A stretch of 64,000 nt of DNA from Dryomyza anilis (lineage: Eukaryota; Arthropoda; Insecta; Diptera; Dryomyzidae): assembly GCA_951804985.1 (NCBI GenBank), contig OX638134.1:4588001-4652000 (forward strand), read 5' to 3'. Made by a program: the position numbers and the translations under genes. Below, piece by piece: positions 48,776-61,134 of the stretch (its first letter is position 1; every line of letters starts with the position of its first letter). The notes beneath the pieces were generated by a model. The model saw nothing but the letters and a program-made list of their open reading frames with translations, was not told the origin of the DNA and did not search any database.

Positions 48776-51193
48776 TTTATTGCTACAAATCACACTGTAT
48801 AATATTAGCACCAAAATATAGTTACTCTGCGTAATGTGTCGTTAAAGTGCATGCGTGCATTATCTTGCATTCTCACTCACATATTCACCTGCTCACTCAC
48901 TCACGCACGCACACTTCATATCTACCATAAACGTTACAGAAACTTAAAGTTTAAAGTCCCCCACAGCAGTTGCAGCACAAAAAGCTTTTTGTGAAATTAA
49001 AACGCCACACTGGCCACATCAGCATAACTTTAAATTAAAATTTTACAACACTGTGTGTGAGTTTGTAATATTTGTAAATTGTAAAATGCAAAATCCTTGC
49101 AAATATTTGCTGCAATAACTGCTGCATTTCACACCATCCTCCAACACCTCCCTCCTAAATATTTTGCATGACTGCATTGGTCGTAAACTATTTGCCAAAA
49201 TTTTGGCAACACATTTCGTTGCCACACTTACACCACTCACACAGACACAAAAATGGCTGGCAACACCTGCATGCGCCATTTTGCAAAATGGCCACATTAG
49301 ACGACAGCGTATTTGAAATTGTGGGAAAAGGCATTTGCGAAATTAAAATAATAAAATGAAAATTCATGGGGGGAAATGTAGAAATAATCAGAAAATTATC
49401 AAACACAAAAGTGGATTAAATTAATGTAAAATTGATAATATAATAAATGCGTTATTGATATGCAAATTTAATAATGAAATAAACAAAATTAATTTCAATA
49501 TTTTGTAAAATAATAATTTAATTAACAGCAATATAAAAATAACATTTTAAATAAAATAAAAATAAAAAATCATACCAAATTTATTAATTAATATTAAAAC
49601 GTCATAATCATAATAATCAAAAGAAGAATCCAAAAAAATGTTCATATTTTTCCCTTTTTATGGAATTTAAATATTTATAAAATATAAAATGTATTTAATA
49701 TTTAAAGCATTTCATAGTTTAAAGCTAAATGCATTGCCTAAAATTTAAAACGCTTCAGCGGCAACGGATATTTCATCTCTAACCTCAAATTTCGCGCACA
49801 CCACATACATTCATTTAGTTGGCAACGCCAGGCAACCCACCAGGATTAAATTTAATTTGTTGCATTTATTGGCGTAGTGACAAAGTGGTCGTATTGTGGG
49901 AAGAAACATGGAAAAGTTACATATGGCGTGAGATTAGTGTAGGGATAACTCTGTAATTCAATCATTGTGACATTGCATTATAATAGTTTTAAGATTCCCG
50001 GAATCGTGTTTAAGTTTCTCAAGTCTAAGTTTTGCATAACCGCATATCTATATTTTCATATACCTCGTACAAAATGAATTTTACAGAAGAAACAAAACTA
50101 TTTTGAGACTCAATTCTGAACTTACTTCATACAAAATTAAATATGTCATAACATATAATGGCATTTATCTAATTTATCCAATAAACATATCATTAAAAAC
50201 CCGATGAAAACACAAAAGTAGACCTTATTTTCACATGCAGTTAGACGGTTTTGCAGTATCGTCGACGATATATTTATATAGATATTATTAAACTCAACTA
50301 ATTTGTTTTATAATGTTACATTTTATAAAATAAAATTGTTCATACCATAATTTATTTAAACAAAAGAAAAAATATTCCAAATTTATTGAAAATATGTTAA
50401 TTTTTTTGCCTAAATTCTAACTTTTGTATTTAAGTAGTTCTATCAAAACTAAATAGTTCCATAATTTTATTATTCCGAAGTGTTGTTTTTAAAAGAAATA
50501 TCTATCGATTTTAAATATATTTGTGATAGAATTGATTATATCAAATTTAATTTGATTTCCCCAAACAAATAATGAATAAATTTGAATTATTATATTCACT
50601 GATGTTTTTTTTATAGTATTATTTCCTTAAAAACCTTTAATTCCATAATTTTTAAATATTTTTTAATTATATTTCGGAAATTATATTTTATCACAATTCC
50701 GTATGAATGCGACATCTACCGTATCTACCACCTGCCCAAAACCTGTCAATTACTGTTACGTTAATAATTGACAACAACCGATTAAGTAGCATATATGAGT
50801 TAACAGCCCAAGTAGTAGCCAAAGATGTCCCTTGGGCATTTTATATTATGCTGCAGTCACAACTGCACTTTCTTCTGCATCTTCTTGCTGCAGAATTGTC
50901 ATTACATATATATATATATTTTAAGAGCTCTTGTAATATGCAGCTTACTCGTCAGAGGTTTTCCGACACGTATTGTCGAAATTGTTATCGAAACCGGATA
51001 CACTGATACTCTGTGTAAAATGTGACATCTTTAAGATGGCAGAGCACAAGAAGATAAGGGTTGCCAAGGTAAGGCAACATTTTCTTTGATAGTGCAAATA
51101 AAATACTATACAAAATTCCTAAAAATCTCTATAATACAAACTTTATTACTAAATTCATATGAAAGTAGTTCGCCTAAACTTTAAAGATCGATA
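48776..51193. other. Non-coding stretch
   Basis: About 2.4 kb. CACTCAC/CACGCACGC words at 48870-48912. Open frames at 49043-49406 and 50707-51025 lack domains. No RNA gene recognised. Confidence 0.4.
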
Positions 51194-52217
51194 TATCGAC
51201 GCCTCTTACGAAAACCCACACGTTTCAATTTGCTTACGAAAAACAGCACCTCTTCGAAACTACGATAAGAAGCTCAGTTAGGTTTCTCCGCGAAAACAAC
51301 CACATCTCTATTATACCCAAAAAATTAAGCATATATGTTTTATAGCCACGATATGAAGTATAACTCTATTTTCGCCACGAAAAGAAACACTTTTACATTT
51401 AGCTATGAAAAAAAGCTCATCTATCATTTCCCCAAGAATAAAAGCATATTTATTTATTCAAGAAAGTTATCCCAGTAGACTGTTCGTGCACAAGAACAAA
51501 CTTAATTTGAAAAATGTGTTCCTTTGGGATTTGGCCAGAACCCACTTGCGTCATTGGACAATTTTTTTTGGAAAATTTCTTCCTTTAGGATTTGGCCAGA
51601 ACCCACTAGCGTTATTGGACATTTTTTTGGAAAAATTTGTTCATTTGGACATTGGAACAAATTTTTCCAAAAAAATTTCCAATGACTCAAGTGTCCAATG
51701 CCACTGGCCAAATACGAATAGAACACAGTTTTTCAAAAAAAGTCCAATGACGCAAATCGCACCTGCATGTTTATATATGCCTAATGGAATAGTTTCATTG
51801 GAACAGTTTCAGCAAATAATGTCCAGTCACACACCTGGAAACCATGTCATCAATGATAAATCAACAAATTTAGTTATAATACAATATCACCTCCATCATC
51901 AACATTGTGTGACTTCTTACCCACAAAATTGTCTATTGGGATATCTGTATCGAAAATACATATATGCTTTTATTCGTGGTGACATTAAACATGAGCTTTT
52001 GTTCGTAGATACAATATAAATGTGTTTCTGTTCGTGGGAAATATAAAGTTATGCTTTTGTTTGTGAAGAAAATGTGAATGAAGTTCTTTTCGTGGCTTAT
52101 ACATGCTTCTTTTCGTGGATAAAATAAATGTATGCTTGTTTTAATAAATTTTATTTTTAAAGTGCCGTTTTTCGTAAGCAAATTGAAACGTGTGGGTTTT
52201 CGTAAGAGGCGTCGATA
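51194..52217. mobile_element. 1-kb DNA transposon (non-autonomous) with about 55-bp terminal inverted repeats
   Basis: The left end ATCGACGCCTCTTACGAAAA continues about 50 bp and is matched almost without error by the complement of the right end (about 52165-52217). The flanks are TA or TATA on both sides; the exact duplication is ambiguous because the sequence is palindromic. Subterminal regions carry many copies of a TTCGTGG word in inverted orientation (CCACGAA left, TTCGTGG right), typical of transposase-binding repeats. No transposase is encoded. A 204-codon frame (51405-52019) spans unrelated repeat parts and is not called as a gene. Confidence 0.85.
51510..51760. repeat. Nested hairpin inside the 1-kb transposon
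   Basis: A segment of about 70 bp (GGATTTGGCCAGAACCCACT...) occurs twice in tandem (51530 and 51590), followed by a long palindrome: TTTTTTTGGAAAAATTTGTT and its exact complement separated by about 15 nt (51612-51680), then TTGGCCAGTGGC-like sequence inverted. It looks like a second foldback element inserted inside, or captured by, the first. Confidence 0.65.
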
Positions 52218-54369
52218 TAATACAAACTAATATACTAGTTTTGTAAATAACGCTCGAATTATTTGTTAATTTTTATATAAGATGATTTGACATTACTTCT
52301 AATATGTTGAGTTGGTGTAACCCAATTTTATACTTTTGATACTTTTTGAATTACGCATAAAAGTTTAATATATTGTTTTGTAACCGCACTAAGTTTAACG
52401 CGTCATATATCATTCTACTCGCATCTACTCGCATTGATCTCGTAACGATTTCGAAACGAATGGCATACTGGGTATGTTTAAAAAAAACCATAGCAGTACA
52501 CTATTTTGTGTATTAACTTTTAATATGACTTTTTTGCAGAACATATTTAAATAAATTATTCGCAGTGTAGTTTTTGCATAGTGAATTTGTAGACGCATTT
52601 TGTATGGATGGCAAAAAAAAAAAAAAGATTTTGAATAGATTTGAAGATTTTGAGATTGAATTTCGACATTTTTGTTTTCGATATTTTTAGATCTCAGCAT
52701 TTTTATTTTCCACATTTTTGTATTCGGTATTTTTAGTTTCGATATTTTAATTTTCGAGTATATCGTACCAGACTTTTTACTTATTTGGCAATAACTTTAG
52801 AGAAAAATTCAACATTTAATTTTTATTTTAACCTGAATTTTTAGTGACAAATGGTGACTCCAGTTGAAGAATCTTGAATCATTCGTAAAAAGTGTTTTCA
52901 GTTATCCCATTTTACCATTTATAAACGACACAAATTGTTTTTTTAGCATAGCTCAATTCTTTATTTATATTTTTTTTGAAGTCGGAAGTATTTTTTATAT
53001 GGTAAATAATTTTTTAGCAAAAAATTGATTTTAATTCAAATTTGAATATTTATTTAAAAAATATATGTTTCAGTAAAAATTTTAATTTAAAATGTGTTTT
53101 AATGAATGATAATTTAAATTTAACATTTACTGAAAATGGAATTTATAATGAACAAATGATTAAGAAAATGTAGTGGTTAAAAATATTGTGAAAATGTATT
53201 TTTTAGTTCAAATTTGATGTATAGTGGAAATTTAAATTTGAGTGAAAAATTAAATTTAAAGTGAAAAGTAAAGTTAATGTGAAAAAAATAATGTTTGTGT
53301 TTTTTTTTTGAATAAAAATAATGATTTCGAAAAAAACTAATTTTTAGTAAAAACATATTGAGTTTCTTTCTCTGTGAGAAGAAAATATAAATTTTTTGTA
53401 TTATAAAAATAAATTATAATTAAATATTTTTTAATTTGCTTTTGGAAAATTGGCAACTCTGTTTGCGTCACTGGTTGCGCCCAGCATGAGTCTCTTTGTC
53501 TTGGGCGACGCTTAATTAAGATCAGCTGTTGGCGGGTGTGAGTGAGGCTATTAATATATGTTTGTCAGGCTGTCTGTCTGTCGGTGTTCATGTCAATTTA
53601 ACCTATTTACATAATATCAGCAACTCAGGCTGAACATGACAGGATTTGATAATAGACACAACAACAACAACAACGACAAGAACACCAAGGCAACATCAAC
53701 GAAATACAAATAGAAATTTATAATAATGATAATTATTGCTGTTTAAATGCAAAATTGTCTTGGGCAAATATTTGCAAATGACATGACAACAACAACAATG
53801 ATAATGACATGGGCAACAACAATATTGAACCAAATATTAATGACCAAAACTCAAGAAGTAGCCATTGTGGCCAAGTGTGAAAATGCAGGAAATGCAGTGT
53901 TTTCAAATGTGAAGAGTTTGGGGGGTTTGTTACCAGCACGGTGTCACTTTGACTCCCCAAGGAAATTAAAAGTGATTTGCCGGCAGTTAAGACGAACGTG
54001 TGCAACTAGTTTTGGTCCAATATCTCTTTCCAGTTTATCGCATACCATCTCCACAAAATGCAGTACCCTAGAAGTATGCAACAACTAATTTGTATTTATG
54101 CGAGTGTTCGCTAAATGATTTTCCTCGTATTATTTGTATTTTAATGCAAATAATAAACATGAGACTCTGCTATATTTGCGCAGTAATTGAAGCGTTGTTG
54201 TCTGGTGTTCCCGTTGGTCAGGTTATTAGTGACCGAGGCGAATATTTATCCTATGTTTCTCGTTACTCCTTCCACAAAGTGGCGGCATTGTAATTAAAGC
54301 GTTTTGCAAGGCATCCGCAGGGAGAATTTAATTTAAAGTTCGAATATGTTTAGTTAGCGGTTGCTTTAA
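52218..54369. other. Non-coding stretch
   Basis: A few isolated AGTGAAAAATT words at 53220-53270 may be remnants of the 19-bp satellite. A 113-codon frame (53747-54088) and its overlapping minus frame have no domain. No gene was supported. Confidence 0.4.
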
Positions 54370-55260
54370 ATTAGAAATTGAATTTTTAATGAAAAATTGA
54401 TTTTTAGTGAAAAATTGAATTTTAAGCGAAAAATTGAAATTTAAGTGAAAAATTGAATTTTTAGTGTAAAATTGAATTTTTAGTGAAAAATTGAATTTGT
54501 ATTGAAAAATTGAATTTTTAGTGAAAAATTGAAATTTAATTTTTAGTGAAAGATTTAATTTTTAGTGAAAAATTTATTTTTAAGTAAAAAATTGAATTTT
54601 TAGTGAAAAATTGAATTTTTAGTGAAAAATTGAATTTTTAGTGAAAAATTGAATTTTTAGTGAAAAATTGAATTTTTAGTGAAAAATTGAATTTTTAGTG
54701 AAAAATTGAATTTTTAGTGAAAAATTGAATTTTTAGTGAAAAATTGAATTTTTAGTGAAAAATTGGATTTTTAGTGAAAAATTGAATTTTTAGTGAAAAA
54801 TTGAAATTTAAGTGAAAAATTGAATTTTTAGTGAAAAATTGAATTTTTAGTGAAAAATTGAATTTTTAGTGAAAAATTGAATTTTTAGTGAAAAATTGAA
54901 TTTTTAGTGCAAATTGAAATTTGAGTGAAAATTTTAATTTTTAGTGAAAAATTGAAATTTTAGTGAAAAATTGAATTTTTAGTGAAAAATTGAATTTTTA
55001 GTGAAAAATTGAATTTTTAGTGAAAAAATGAATTTTTAGTGAAAAATTGAATTTTTAGTGAAAAATTGAATTTTTAGTGAAAAATTGAATTTTTAGTGAA
55101 AAATTGAATTTTTAGTGAAAAATTGAATTTTTAGTGAAAAATTGAATTTTTAGTGATAAATTTAATTTTTAGTGAAAAATTTAGTTTTTAGTGGAAAATT
55201 GAGTTTTTAGAGAAAAATTGAATTTAGGGCAATTGAATTTTTAGTGAACAAATGATTTTT
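54370..55260 (+). repeat. 19-bp satellite array 10 (forward)
   Basis: GAATTTTTAGTGAAAAATT units, near-identical at 54595-54900 and 54965-55150 and degenerate at the edges. It ends about 90 bp from the polyadenylation signal of the MADF-BESS gene. Confidence 0.95.
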
Positions 55261-55350
55261 AAAATTCAATTTTAATTAAAAACTTCAATTTTTTGTACTA
55301 AATTTCAAAAATTGTATTTTTGTTGTAAAATTTTTATTAAAATTAAATTC

Positions 55351-55356
55351 TTTATT
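55351..55356 (-). terminator. Polyadenylation signal of the MADF-BESS gene
   Basis: AATAAA on the minus strand (TTTATT on plus), about 109 nt past the stop codon. Confidence 0.55.
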
Positions 55357-55464
55357 GTCCTTTGGTTCGACTTGCTTAAAAAAATATTATTGTTTTTATA
55401 TTAATACTTTAAAATATGCACTTAAAATCGAAAATATTATTTTAAAAAATATTTTAAGTTTTAC

Positions 55465-56424
55465 TTAATTCAAGATATATTCTTCTTTTGCATCTTTGCA
55501 ATCCAAAATATAACCATCCTCTGTGCTCTCCTGATCGTATATCATATTCCCATGATTAACATCATTACCTGGTAGCTCCATCATGGCTTGCATAGCCATT
55601 GCGGTCATTCTTTGCTGTAAAAGACAAGCCGTGACACGTGGTAAGTCACGCAATACCGATGCCATATAACGTCCAAAAAATTCAAAACTATCTTCTGGTC
55701 GGACTCCATTCGAAGGTGGGTTCAAATTTTGTGGAAAATTATTATCAGCATTATTTGCAATATTTAAACGTTGTTTCTTTGGAGAGGTCTCCAATAAGTT
55801 TCCGATGGCAACTCTTTTTGTAATATTAGTTTTATTTGGAATTTCTTGTATAACATCGGCATGAGCTTTGGCATTATCAGATTCGAAATTCTCGGCATAT
55901 TCTACCACTGGCGGATCATAGTAATCCATGGTATCATCGGTGTTGTGATGAATTTCTAAATACTTTGTAGTATTTTGATATTTTGTCGTTTTGTGTGACG
56001 CTGTATTGAGTTTTGACTTTTTTGGTGCACCTATAAAAGGTCTTAAAAACGAGTCCATTTTGTTGAACCAGAACACCTGAGGTTTATATAGCGTAGTATC
56101 GCCGAAATTTTTGCTTTTGTCTATTTTTTTCAATTCTTGCATATAGGAACTGCGTAGATTTTTGAATTTGATCAATACATAGGGAAAAGTAAAATCTGTA
56201 AAATTTTTATATATAATAGATTTTTTTTTTAATTATAATTTTTCATTTGTTTTACCTCTTAGTCCCATTGCACTGGAAATTCGCTTGGTCGCCGCAATTC
56301 GTGTCGCACGATCGACATACTGTTTTTCGGTCGTGTCCCAAAGTAATCGCTCTTTCTCATATAAATCCAGAAAACGCATTGTTTGAATTTCATTCATTTT
56401 TAAAGCTTGCTTGCTAACATTCAT
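55465..56424 (-). CDS. MADF-BESS domain DNA-binding protein, two exons
   Basis: Exon 1 spans 56424-56256 (ATG, 56 codons plus one base) and exon 2 spans 56195-55465. The 60-bp intron (56255-56196) opens GTAAAAC and closes TTTTACAG. Splicing gives 299 residues. The MADF domain (about 13-107), split by the intron, shows FLDLYEKERLLWD, FKNLRSSYMQELKK and the closing YKPQVFWFNKMDSFL. MADF is a Myb/SANT-like DNA-binding fold. A low-complexity linker follows with a basic SPKKQR patch (possible nuclear signal). A C-terminal BESS motif (about 225-264: DSFEFFGRYMASVLRDL, then a hydrophobic helix) mediates protein contacts. MADF-BESS proteins are nuclear transcription regulators, greatly expanded in flies. 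The particular family member was not recognised. The gene looks intact. Confidence 0.93.
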
Positions 56425-56700
56425 TTTGTTTTATCTGTCTTTCTTCCACACTTTTCGAGTTTTAATCAATTAAAGTACAAAATACAGCGGAAATTTCAAA
56501 CAATCTTCGAATAAGACTTCACGCGCGTGCCTTCTTCACGACTGCTTTGTCACGACTGTACTTAGAAGTGCGATTGTTGAGTTGTGCAGTACCATTAAAC
56601 CGGTTTCTTGCTCGATTCTCTCGTGAAGCATCGTATGAACGAAGCGTGCGAATGAAGCGTAATGAGCGAAGCGTATGTGCGAATTGTGTGAGCAGTGTTT
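56425..56700. promoter_or_regulatory. Probable 5' region of the MADF-BESS gene
   Basis: Immediately upstream of the minus-strand start codon, GC rises compared with the surroundings. GAAGCGT occurs three times with 13-14 bp spacing (56641, 56654 and 56668). This fits a promoter with clustered factor sites, but no TATA or initiator could be assigned. Confidence 0.35.
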
Positions 56701-58469
56701 ACGGCGTACTGCGATCGGCGTAAAACTACTAAATACGCTTTATAAAAGCGGCTAATATTTTCTACCGGGTATTAAACACTATAATTGATCACTTTTAATA
56801 AAAATACGTTTTTAAAAATGAAGGGTTTTTGCAGTTAAATGAGTCGCATTTATTCAAATACCCTAAACAAATTACTGACAATTTTCGGGAATATTTCCGA
56901 CATATTTTCTGCAAACACACAGATTAATGGAATATTTTGTGATACAAACTTTGCATTTTTCTGTTTGAAATACGTCGCAAAAATGTTTCTAATCTGCCAA
57001 AAATGTTGTCTAAAATAACCTAAAATTATTTAAAACTATACAGATCACTTAATCGACAATTTTATTTAAATAATTGCTTAATTTATTATTTATAATTAAT
57101 CATAATTATAATTTATAAAAATTACAAATATTATCTACTACCTATATTTTTTTAATACTATTTTTTTACGTGTAAAACCCATAAATTACGACGCTTCATG
57201 TGATGAGACATGAAATGCCGTTATTTATGATTCAAAGAGTAAACGACAACGTTTTAGTTAGTATAGGGTTAACGTACACTCAAAATATCAAATGTGATAA
57301 TTAACAACACTTCGTAAATTTTAATTTAAACAATAATTTTGTTTTATTAACTCAGCATTCATTATTTTGAATTATGTAAAGATTTTTTTGTAATTTTATG
57401 ATATATTGGAATATTTCACATTTGATATTCATTGAATGAAAAGTAGGAGAAGACAAGAAATAAACAAGAAAGGGCAAAACAAATGTTATGTAGTAAAGTG
57501 TGCGTTAAAATACACTTGACAACAAATGGAGATGTTTTGTATTTATCAACGATCTTAGTATGATTATCCGAAGGACGTTCGTTTTTCAGATTTCCTCAAG
57601 TTTTTGAGTTATTACGTAAAACAAATATCGATCACATGTCTTTTGTACTCCATTGAGAATACTTGCGCTAATATTTTGAAATAAAACACATGAAATTCAG
57701 ATTGATCTGAGCAATGTTGCGACCAGTCAAACAAAAAAATATTAATTTTAAGGTTATTACATAACATATACCAACAGCTTTCATAATGCAATGAATGTAA
57801 TTATATTATGGATAATATTCACGAATATTTATGAAAAATTAAAAATAAAACATTTTCGTCTATTTTATACATCTTTTATTTGAAGTGTAACGCGTGAATA
57901 TGACGGACGTATTGTATAATGTACTTGGGAGCAACAGGTAGCAGTACCGATGAGAGCAGTACAGCAGAGAAAAAGGTTTTTCCAACTGGTACCTAATAGG
58001 TATTCAAATGAACATTAAAATATTTATATAAAAAACCAACCATTAAAATGGTTTTACAATTACCATTTAAATGGTTATTTTTTTTATTATTTTATTGATA
58101 TGTTTATGCATTTGGAAAATGTAAATGAAAAATATCAAAAAAGTACTATTTACCATATTTTTAAATTATAATTATAAAGGAATACATATAAAAATATTTA
58201 CAGGATTTTAAAGTACGAAATTTTTATTTATTATCAGTTTTTTTTTTTGCTTGATTACTTTGTATTTATGTCGATCATCATATCGATCAATTGCCTGTGC
58301 TTTGCCTGCTTTTAGGCTCTCTGATAATTATTGCTCAGCTACTTAAACTGTGTATTTTTTAAATAACAAAAAAAAATTTTAACAAAAAATACAAAATTTC
58401 TAAACTAAAATTTTACGAAAATATCACATCTTTACTATTTTTTTTTTGTTGTACTGAAAATAAAAACTT
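56701..58469. other. Non-coding AT-rich stretch
   Basis: No open frame of note and no tandem array. Nothing was recognised. Confidence 0.4.
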
Positions 58470-58750
58470 TCATAAAAAATTTCATAAAAATTCAAATTTT
58501 CACAAAAAATTCAATTTTTCACTAAAAATTCAATTTTTCACAAAAAAATCAATTTTTCACTAAAAATTCAAATGTTCACTAAAAATTCAAATTTTCACTA
58601 AAAATTCAAATTTACGCTAAAAATTCTATTGTCACTAAAAATTTAAATTTTCACTTCAAATTAATTTATTTTCTCTAAAAATTCAAATATTCACTACATA
58701 TTCAAATTTTCTTTAAAATTCAAATTTTCTTAAAAATTTAATTTTTCACA
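58470..58750 (-). repeat. 19-bp satellite array 11 (reverse), left part of a split array
   Basis: CACTAAAAATTCAAATTTT units that stop at the left end of the foldback element. The same orientation resumes beyond its right end. Confidence 0.9.
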
Positions 58751-58760
58751 GATAACACTA

Positions 58761-60226
58761 CACAACAAAATGAGAAAAAAAGTTTGCGCAGAAAATTTCA
58801 TTATTTTTGTATTATTAGAAATGACTCGCAGAATTTCAATATATGAATTCAAAAATTTTCTACGGATAGGATTACGAGATCTCGGGCAATAACTTTTTTA
58901 CTGAGCTTTCATAAAGGTGGTCACATATATTTGTAAATATCTCGCGTTTAATAAAACCCATAAACGCAGTTGTTATATCGAATGAAAGATAATTAAATAT
59001 TCAATAAACATTTCTTACAATACTTTGGACTTGGTTTACTGGTTTAAGAAAACTCCATAGAAGAACTCGAAAAATGTAAATTTTGTCGACCAAAATTTTA
59101 TTAAAAAATGCATTTAAAAAATGGTGAAAAATTGAAAAAGCAAGATGATGCACAGTTTGTAAAATTGCAAAATTAGCCTGTACATTTTTAAAGAAAATGA
59201 TGTAAAAATAAAAGAAATCTATGGATACGTTTTGAGAACAGAAAAAATCATGTGAAAGCATTACAATTGGGTATTAACTAAAAAAAATCGCATAATATGT
59301 TTATACCCAATACCCATGGGTTACAAGTTATAAAATATATGTGAGGATATTTTAGCGCCTCTTAGTAGGCGTGACTGGTATGAAAAAGTATATATTTTCT
59401 TGGTCAACATCATTTTCATATACACGATAACTTAAAAACTGCTATTCCGAATGATGTGAAATTTATTTTTAATATATTTTAGTAGAATAGTAATTCAAAG
59501 TTCGAAAATTAGTCGATTTAGTCAATGTAATCTTCTACATCCACTACGAAATATGGGTTTACTTTTTAGGATCACATATTTCGTTAAGTATTAAAGATAA
59601 AGTTATAAAATTTAAAATTAATTACAAGCAATCATCTATCAATAGGTGCTCAAAAAATAATCGTGATCCGCTCACATTTTTTATTTTTATGCCTATTTGT
59701 ATAGCACTCAATTATATTGCTTTCACATAACTTTTTTTATCCCCAAATCTTATCCATATATTTTTGTCATTTATTGCTCAATTTCTTCGAAAGAGTGTGA
59801 ACTAATTTTGAAAAATTAAAATTTGTGCATCATCTTACTTTCTCGATTTTTTTTTCATTTTTTTAAATGAATTTTTTCTTAAATTTTTGTTGAAAAAAAA
59901 GTTTTTTCAAGTTCTCATTACGAGTTCTTTTAAGCTCATGAACCAATTTAAAAATGTTCTAAGAAATGTTTATTCGATATTCAATTAACTTTCATTCCAT
60001 ATAACATTTGATCATATGTGCTATTTAGAACGCGAGATATTTTGCAAATATATGTGACCACTTTTATGAAAGCTCGGTCCAAAAGTTATTGGCCCATATT
60101 TTGTAAACCTATCCAAAGAAACTTTATTAAACCATATTTTCGGAATAAGGGCGTCAAGGTTATTTTTGTATTATTTTAAATATAATACAAAAATGACCTT
60201 GACTACTGCGCAGAATGGCTGTTGTG
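58761..60226. mobile_element. Foldback element with inverted arms of about 500 bp
   Basis: The left arm (58761-59275) and right arm (about 59695-60226) are reverse complements with moderate divergence. Paired landmarks include CACAACA/TGTTGTG at the tips, GCGCAG, TTATTTTTGTATTA, CAATAACTTTT, CGAGCTTTCATAAA, GTGGTCACATATATTTG, ATCTCGCGTT and ATGTGAAAGCA. The unique centre of about 420 bp contains no ORF. TA lies immediately outside both tips, so a TA target duplication is likely. An older copy lacking the right arm is at 941-1815. The element is inserted inside a 19-bp satellite array. The family was not identified, and it is non-autonomous. Confidence 0.8.
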
Positions 60227-60234
60227 TAAAAAAT

Positions 60235-60420
60235 TCACAACAAATTATATTTTTCACTAAAATAAATTAAAATTTTCATTAAAAAATAAATTTTTCACTC
60301 AAAATTGAGTTTTTCACTAACAATTCAATTATTACTAAATTTTCAAGTTTTTAATAAAAAAAAATTATTTCAAATCAAAAATTCCGTTTTTTTACTAAAA
60401 TTAAAATTTTTGATGAAAAA
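60235..60420 (-). repeat. 19-bp satellite array 12 (reverse), right part of a split array
   Basis: Degenerate TTTCACTAAAA units in the same orientation as array 11, starting within 10 bp of the foldback element's right tip. Confidence 0.75.
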
Positions 60421-61134
60421 GTCAGCATTTACTTTTAAATTTGTAAATATTTTATTATATAAATTATGTAGAACGTGTAAGTTATATAGAATATAATTCC
60501 ATTTAATTTTAATCGGATTTCCTGCAATTTGCGCATGACTTCAAGCATTAACCTGAACGGTTTCACGCTGTTGCCTCTGGTGCCACCGAGCCTTCAACTT
60601 CAATTTCAATTAAATTGTAGGCAATTTGTTGAATATAGCATAAATAGAAACATTAACAAACAATTAGGTTTCTTATAGTAAAATACCGAACAAAGATATT
60701 AAATTGCAACAAAACGGTGGGGGCCATACAACGTTGGTATTTCAATGGAACACGAGGCAACAACTTTCAAAAATTTTTGGAGGGTTTTGTGCTATATTGA
60801 TGATTTTTAATATTTTTTTATTATTCTTTTTTTATTAATTTTAGGCAATAACAGTAGTTAAAGGCGCATACCTCACAACGACCGGCGGTTCTGTCTGCAG
60901 CAACTTTACTGCGTCCCAAGTCTGTCCAAGTAACTGTTACGTTTTTGTTATTGTTGATTTATCAGACTAACATACTCATGTCCGTCCGTTCGTCCAACTA
61001 TCTGTGGCTTGTTTAGCCAACAATTTCGCGTCTCGAGACACGTTTGGCACAACGTAACGCAAAAGAGCTGCATTTTATTTACGGTTTCTATTGCAGTGGA
61101 AACCACAGCACGGTGAGACAAGTCAAACATTTTT
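60421..61134. other. Non-coding stretch
   Basis: A 60-codon minus frame (60948-61130) without a domain. No gene recognised. Confidence 0.4.

Noticed and set aside
51405..52019. 204-codon plus-strand frame
   Set aside because: It runs through the hairpin and subterminal repeats of a non-autonomous transposon and has no transposase motif.
53747..54088. 113-codon frame and its antisense 90-codon frame
   Set aside because: No domain in either; Met/Thr-rich start derives from ACAACA repeats.
55638..55823. 61-codon plus-strand frame
   Set aside because: Antisense shadow of MADF-BESS exon 2.
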